Source: a virus
Direction: 5' to 3' (one strand)
DNA: 62,770 nt
Virus record (IMG/VR): IMGVR_UViG_3300028423_000363
Coordinates: 1-62,770 of that record
The translations under genes were made by a program, and so were the position numbers. The stretch's first letter is position 1; each line of letters begins with the position of its first letter. Of this stretch, positions 59,373 to 62,770 are shown one piece after another. Under the pieces are notes generated by a model that was given only the letters and a program-made list of their open reading frames with translations, was not told the origin of the DNA and did no database searches.

Positions 59373-60098
59373 ATGGATAGATTAGTATTAATAGATTGTG
59401 ATGGTCTTCTGTACAAGAACATAGAGGACTTAGACGAATACAAAGATAGGATTGACGAAACAATATCAGCTATTATAAACAAGGTAAACGCTACGCATTA
59501 CAAATGTTTCTTAGAAGTTAGAGGTAATCAAACTTTCAGAAAGGTTATGTATAATGACTACAAGGCAAAAAGACCAAGTAGAAATTATCATAATAAAGAA
59601 GAGATTAGAGAGTATTTAATGGAGTGTTATGACCCTTATATCAGTGCAGGTGTTGAATCAGATGATAGTATCATATCTACATATAAGTATGTTTCTGAAG
59701 AGCATCCCTTTACAGATTGCTATGTTGCAGGAAACGATAAAGACTATCTTACACATCCTATAAAATATATAGACTTATATCATGGTCGTTGGCTTTTGAC
59801 AGAGAATATAAGTGAAGAAGATGCTAAATACAACTTCGTTTATCAAATGCTTCGAGGAGATGTTTCTGATAATGTTCCTGGACTAAAGGGAATAGGAGAC
59901 GCTAAAGCTAAAACTTTATTAAAAGATTTACCTGTTAATAATTTCAGTTATAAACGTTTATTGTTATCTTTGTATAAGAAGCAATATAAAAGCTATTTAA
60001 GAGCTAAAAAAGAGATTGAGGTAAGTTATAACCTTTTACGAATTAGAAACAATGTAAGGTTCTGCAAATCCTTCAACGAAGTAGTTTTCGAAGATTAG
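59373..60098 (+). CDS. 5'-3' exonuclease (FEN/T7 gp6-like)
   Basis: 241 residues. RLVLIDCDGLLYKNIED (first catalytic Asp), FRKVMYNDYKAKRPSRN (the Arg/Lys arch), AGVESDDSIISTYKYVSEEH and DCYVAGNDKDYLTH (metal-binding Asp residues), then YQMLRGDVSDNVPGLKGIGD, AKAKTLLKDL (H3TH) are the full motif set of the flap/5' nuclease family. It removes 5' strands during replication and recombination. A TATCTTTG sequence inside (59965-59972) is coding. Confidence 0.9.
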   Translation: MDRLVLIDCDGLLYKNIEDLDEYKDRIDETISAIINKVNATHYKCFLEVRGNQTFRKVMYNDYKAKRPSRNYHNKEEIREYLMECYDPYISAGVESDDSIISTYKYVSEEHPFTDCYVAGNDKDYLTHPIKYIDLYHGRWLLTENISEEDAKYNFVYQMLRGDVSDNVPGLKGIGDAKAKTLLKDLPVNNFSYKRLLLSLYKKQYKSYLRAKKEIEVSYNLLRIRNNVRFCKSFNEVVFED

Positions 60099-60115
60099 CT
60101 TTTAAAGTTTAAGTT

Positions 60116-60589
60116 ATGAGAAGAAGAAATAATAAATATGTTAATGTTTCAACTAACAAAAAAGACTTAACCTATAAAGGTGTTAAGTATAAGTCAAGAC
60201 TTGAAAAAGAAATGGCTAAAATGTTGGATGAAGCAGGTCTTCCTCTTAACTACGAAACGAGAACTTTTGTCATCTTTAAAAAAGAAAATGATAGCATAGG
60301 CAGTATAAGAAAAACTGTTAAAAATACAGGAGATTATAAGCTTAGAGACACTAAACTAAACTCTTTGAAATATACTCCTGACTTTATTGATGATGACTTA
60401 AAACAAAACAACGCATTTATAATCGAAACAAAAGGTAGACCAGACACTGCTTTTATGTTGAGATTTAAACTCTTCCAAAGATATTGTAATAAATATTATC
60501 CGAAGATTAAAATATATATGCCAAGAAACTTAAAACAATGCCGAGAAACTATTAAATTAATACTTAATAATAGAGAAAATGAAGAGTAA
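60116..60589 (+). CDS. Phage endonuclease, T7 gp3 / DUF1064-like resolvase
   Basis: 157 residues. KGVKYKSRLEKEMAKMLDEA, NYETRTFVIFKK, SLKYTPDFIDDDLKQNNAFI and IETKGRPDTAFMLRFKLFQR match the PD-(D/E)XK-like Holliday-junction endonuclease fold of DUF1064 (E, PDF, ETKG). It would resolve branched DNA before packaging. It overlaps the next gene by 11 bases. T7 has a similar exonuclease/resolvase pair. Confidence 0.85.
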   Translation: MRRRNNKYVNVSTNKKDLTYKGVKYKSRLEKEMAKMLDEAGLPLNYETRTFVIFKKENDSIGSIRKTVKNTGDYKLRDTKLNSLKYTPDFIDDDLKQNNAFIIETKGRPDTAFMLRFKLFQRYCNKYYPKIKIYMPRNLKQCRETIKLILNNRENEE

Positions 60590-60788
60590 AACTCAGCAAG
60601 GCAAAGTTAAAATGAGAATGCTTCACGAAGAAAGAGTGGAGTTAATCAATGGTCTTTTTGGCAACATCAATGATTTAGTATCAGATCTTTATGAAAAGCT
60701 ATTTGATATGGAAGATATTGACAAGACTAAGGAAGAACTGATAACAATAATTAAAAAAACAAAACTAAATGACTTTAAAGCAGATTAG
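60579..60788 (+). CDS. Small protein, unknown function
   Basis: 69 residues, helical with KMRMLHEERVELINGLFGNI and EELITIIKKTKL. It overlaps both neighbours (11 and 20 bases). No family recognised. Confidence 0.55.
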   Translation: MKSKTQQGKVKMRMLHEERVELINGLFGNINDLVSDLYEKLFDMEDIDKTKEELITIIKKTKLNDFKAD

Positions 60789-61419
60789 AGAAACAGTTGA
60801 CAAGACTTTAAGTAAGTACGATTTTAAAGATATTGAGAAAGACAGAATATTTGTTCTTGTTGCAAGAGATAGAAAACCTAATGTAACAATGAAAGATTTG
60901 GAGGAGTTTGGTATTAACAGTAATAACTTTTCAGTCCATTACAAGAAAGCTAAGATACTTTGTCGAAACAATTCAGAATATAACAGAGCAGTCCAGGAAG
61001 TACTGACTAAGTATGACAATATCCCTATTGTTGATAGTAAGTCAATTTCAGGAATGATTGATAAGGTTCGTGAATTTCGGAAAGCATTTGAATTAAAGAT
61101 TAAAGATAAGCCATCTCTAATCACTAAAAGTGAGTATGATTTACATTACAAACTTCTCAAAGAAGAGATGAATGAATATTTTGACGCTTGTGAAGAAGGA
61201 GATAAGGTTGAGGTTTTAGATGCTCAGGTTGATATTTTATATATCCTTTTAGGAAGTGTTCTTCATCACGGAATGGATAAGGTGTTTGAGAAGGCTTTTA
61301 ACGAGGTTCACGCAAGTAATATGTCTAAGCTTCAAGACGGAGAAGTTTTGAAGAGAGAAGACGGTAAAGTGCTTAAAGGAGACAAATATTTCAAACCTAA
61401 CTTAGAAGATTTGGTATAA
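60769..61419 (+). CDS. MazG/HAM1-like NTP pyrophosphohydrolase (C-terminal domain)
   Basis: 216 residues. The N-terminal 100 residues are not recognised. The C-terminus KLLKEEMNEYFDACEEGDKV, EVLDAQVDILYILLGSVLHH, GMDKVFEKAFNEVHASNMSK is the all-helical MazG-type motif (EExxE ... DxxxDxLYxxxG). Such enzymes hydrolyse NTPs or ppGpp and may counter host starvation signalling. It follows the resolvase operon and overlaps the next start (TAATG). Confidence 0.82.
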   Translation: MTLKQIRETVDKTLSKYDFKDIEKDRIFVLVARDRKPNVTMKDLEEFGINSNNFSVHYKKAKILCRNNSEYNRAVQEVLTKYDNIPIVDSKSISGMIDKVREFRKAFELKIKDKPSLITKSEYDLHYKLLKEEMNEYFDACEEGDKVEVLDAQVDILYILLGSVLHHGMDKVFEKAFNEVHASNMSKLQDGEVLKREDGKVLKGDKYFKPNLEDLV

Positions 61420-61601
61420 TGTGGATATCTAAAGGAATAGACGACGAAAGTTTCTATTATTTGTTTGACGGAAATGGTAATGAGTTTCAGTTTCAGATAT
61501 TAGGTGATAAGATTATTCACGAAAAATATATATCTCCAAAATACAAATCACACATATCTAAAATGACAGGAATAAATTTTGATGACATAAAAAAATTGTA
61601 G
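61419..61601 (+). CDS. Small conserved protein
   Basis: 60 residues (GIDDESFYYLFDGNGNEFQF; IISHxxx-free tail ISKMTGINFDDIKKL). No family recognised. Coupled to the MazG-like gene by a 1-base overlap. Confidence 0.55.
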   Translation: MWISKGIDDESFYYLFDGNGNEFQFQILGDKIIHEKYISPKYKSHISKMTGINFDDIKKL

Positions 61602-61647
61602 ATTACAACAATTATATATATCTTTACAAAAATTAAATTCAAATATT

Positions 61648-61854
61648 ATGAGCAAAAAATCAATTAAAATAACAAAAGATTTAATGTCCTTTACTCTAGG
61701 AGTTCTATTGATTACATTCCCTGAGAAAGTGACAGATGGTGTTATTATTGCTATTGGAATACTATTTATAATTAGTAGCCTAAAACCATTCATCCAGTTT
61801 TTAGAAGCTAAAATTGAATATGAAATCAAGAAAATAGATAATGATTTAACTTAA
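61648..61854 (+). CDS. Small two-helix membrane protein
   Basis: 68 residues: LMSFTLGVLLITFPEKVTDG and VIIAIGILFIISSLKPFI, then a charged helix FLEAKIEYEIKKIDND. The 5' gap contains TATCTTTA, a near-miss -7 box. Function unknown. Confidence 0.6.
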   Translation: MSKKSIKITKDLMSFTLGVLLITFPEKVTDGVIIAIGILFIISSLKPFIQFLEAKIEYEIKKIDNDLT

Positions 61855-61869
61855 ATGAAATAATTTTAT

Positions 61870-61877
61870 TATCTTTG
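61870..61877 (+). promoter_or_regulatory. -7 box TATCTTTG for the ncRNA/GIY-YIG region
   Basis: TTATTATCTTTGTACATA; TAnnTTTG. Predicted start near 61882-61884, so the transcript begins just before the first stem of the pseudoknot. Confidence 0.6.
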
Positions 61878-61890
61878 TACATATATAGAA

Positions 61891-61976
61891 GTAGGTGCAT
61901 TGCTTTTATTATATAAAAAATTTTTAATAGCTTTTGCTTAGTAGGTATGCACCACTGAACGGCAAGAGCTTTTTTT
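61891..61976 (+). ncRNA. Putative small RNA with H-type pseudoknot and terminator-like end
   Basis: GGTGCAT (61894-61900) pairs with ATGCACC (61947-61953). AGCTTTTGC (61929-61937) pairs with GCAAGAGCT (61962-61970, one G-T pair), followed by a run of T to 61976. The pairs interleave, so both at once make an H-type pseudoknot; alternatively they are mutually exclusive forms. A promoter sits just upstream and the GIY-YIG gene starts 14 bases downstream. No known riboswitch or RNA family was recognised. Confidence 0.5.
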
Positions 61977-61989
61977 ATACCAATACCTT

Positions 61990-62745
61990 ATGTATGTATA
62001 CCTTATGAAATGTTCTATTTATTATAAAATAGGATATTCAAAAAATCCAAAAAACAGACTAAAAACTGTAAAAACACACAATCCTTTAGATGTTAAACTT
62101 CTCGCGACGTTAAAAACTAAAAAAAGTAGGAGTTTAGAAAAAGAACTTCACAATTTGTTTTTGCCGAAAAACTCAAGGAGAGAATGGTTTGAGTTGCATT
62201 ATCAAGATTTATTAAAGTTGAAGATTGATTATGGATTTAATTTTCTTGAACCAATAGAATACATTACCGACGACTACAAAGAAGACGAATATACTTTAGG
62301 TAAGATAAAGGAGATAAGAATTGATAACGCTAAATTAGACGCTCTTAAAACATATTTCGAGAATTTATTCGAAACGGAAATAGTCGATAACATACCTATG
62401 AAAAAATGTTCTTTGAACTTTGATTCAGAGTTAATAATAAAAGCTATTGATAATCTTTTTGAACAAGGTAAGGATGCTGATACCTGTTATAAACTTATAT
62501 ACACGGTTTGCTGCAATCTTCAGGAATCAAAAGAAAATCCAGGCAGGTATTTTGCGAAAGTAGTTAGAGCTTTGCTTTACAAGCAATATGGATATGAGTT
62601 AATGGATAAGGATTTTGACTACATATCTAATAATTTCAACAAAGACTCAAATGTTAGTAAAGCTATAAGGGAGATCAACTCAAGAAAGTTTTATCTAAAT
62701 ATTACTGAGTTTCTTATTTTTATTAATGATAAATTTATTATATAA
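61990..62745 (+). CDS. GIY-YIG (Mug113/T5orf172-like) protein
   Basis: 251 residues. MYVYLMKCSIYYKIGYSKNP, KNRLKTVKTHNPLDVKLLAT, SLEKELHNLFLPKNSRREWF is the GIY-YIG-like nuclease core (Y-V-Y-L / YKIGxSKNPxxRL) of the Mug113/T5orf172 group, with the RREWFEL motif. The C-terminal half is unassigned and helical. It lies right after the pseudoknot element, within whose leader the ATG occurs. Could act as an RNA/DNA endonuclease or homing-like gene. Confidence 0.8.
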   Translation: MYVYLMKCSIYYKIGYSKNPKNRLKTVKTHNPLDVKLLATLKTKKSRSLEKELHNLFLPKNSRREWFELHYQDLLKLKIDYGFNFLEPIEYITDDYKEDEYTLGKIKEIRIDNAKLDALKTYFENLFETEIVDNIPMKKCSLNFDSELIIKAIDNLFEQGKDADTCYKLIYTVCCNLQESKENPGRYFAKVVRALLYKQYGYELMDKDFDYISNNFNKDSNVSKAIREINSRKFYLNITEFLIFINDKFII

Positions 62746-62747
62746 TT

Positions 62748-62770
62748 ATGAGTGATTCTAAAAATAAAAT
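62748..62770 (+). CDS. Start of a gene cut by the window end
   Basis: ATG AGT GAT TCT AAA AAT AAA AT, giving MSDSKNK. It begins 3 bases after the previous stop with an A-rich leader (ATAATTATG). If the window is circular, this start could join the gene at base 1 with a one-base shift. Confidence 0.45.

Noticed and set aside
59965-59972. TATCTTTG in the exonuclease gene as a promoter
   Set aside because: No -33 element at usable spacing and it is well explained as coding sequence.
1-62770. CRISPR arrays, retrons, diversity-generating elements and integrases
   Set aside because: No regular short repeats with spacers, no reverse transcriptase motifs (YADD-like) and no tyrosine or serine recombinase were found in the frames read.

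Overview
The window looks like most or all of a double-stranded DNA tailed phage (podovirus-like) that infects a Bacteroidota host, probably a marine Flavobacteriia. The evidence is AT-rich DNA, promoters of the Bacteroidota type (TAnnTTTG), A-rich translation leaders instead of Shine-Dalgarno sites, a T7/crAss-like set of head and tail genes, and small conserved proteins typical of marine phages. There is no host core gene, tRNA, rRNA, CRISPR array or integrase. No DNA or RNA polymerase is visible. The two ends may belong to the same gene, so the window may be a nearly complete circularly permuted genome.

Layout. (1) 1-5276, plus strand: replication initiator (open at the left edge), primase-helicase, a block of three small genes separated by palindromic sites, a DUF3310-like protein and ThyX. 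A bidirectional terminator at 5383-5408 meets the late genes. (2) 5411-40396, minus strand, read right to left: adhesins with a shared N-terminus, lectin-like and LRR proteins, an M15-like lysin, holin candidates, a metallophosphoesterase, an HNH protein, TerL, portal, scaffold, capsid, two connector/tail-tube proteins, a 1417-residue stabilisation/tail protein and large internal virion proteins. Most late units are preceded by a TATCTTTGTA box. (3) 40495-42355, plus strand: groEL and groES in an overlapping pair, divergent from the adhesin operon. (4) 42400-45208, minus strand: small basic, membrane and DNA-binding proteins. (5) 45307-56686, plus strand: a putative regulator, two non-coding stretches of about 670 bp with strong secondary structure, then about 25 small unknown genes with a recurrent leader, an outer-membrane beta-barrel protein, and a second block of palindrome-separated genes that includes a DNA methyltransferase. 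(6) 56729-62770: one minus gene, then a plus-strand DNA metabolism block: SSB, ERF annealing protein, 5'-3' exonuclease, Holliday-junction endonuclease, MazG-like protein, GIY-YIG protein, and a putative pseudoknot RNA.

The most unusual feature is a pair of gene-cassette arrays (about 2660-3841 and 54131-56380). Each small gene is framed by 9-13 bp inverted repeats, and neighbouring genes are separated by long imperfect hairpins. These share arms and loops between sites, and two unrelated genes 52 kb apart sit between identical end sequences. This is the organisation of integron cassettes with attC sites (a CALIN, an array without an integrase), here inside a phage.

How the parts could work together (inference): initiator, primase-helicase and SSB start replication, presumably with the host polymerase; ERF, exonuclease and resolvase process concatemers; ThyX and the MazG-like protein adjust nucleotides; the phage chaperonin helps fold virion proteins; several alternative adhesins and a secreted barrel act at the host surface; the cassette arrays supply exchangeable accessory genes.
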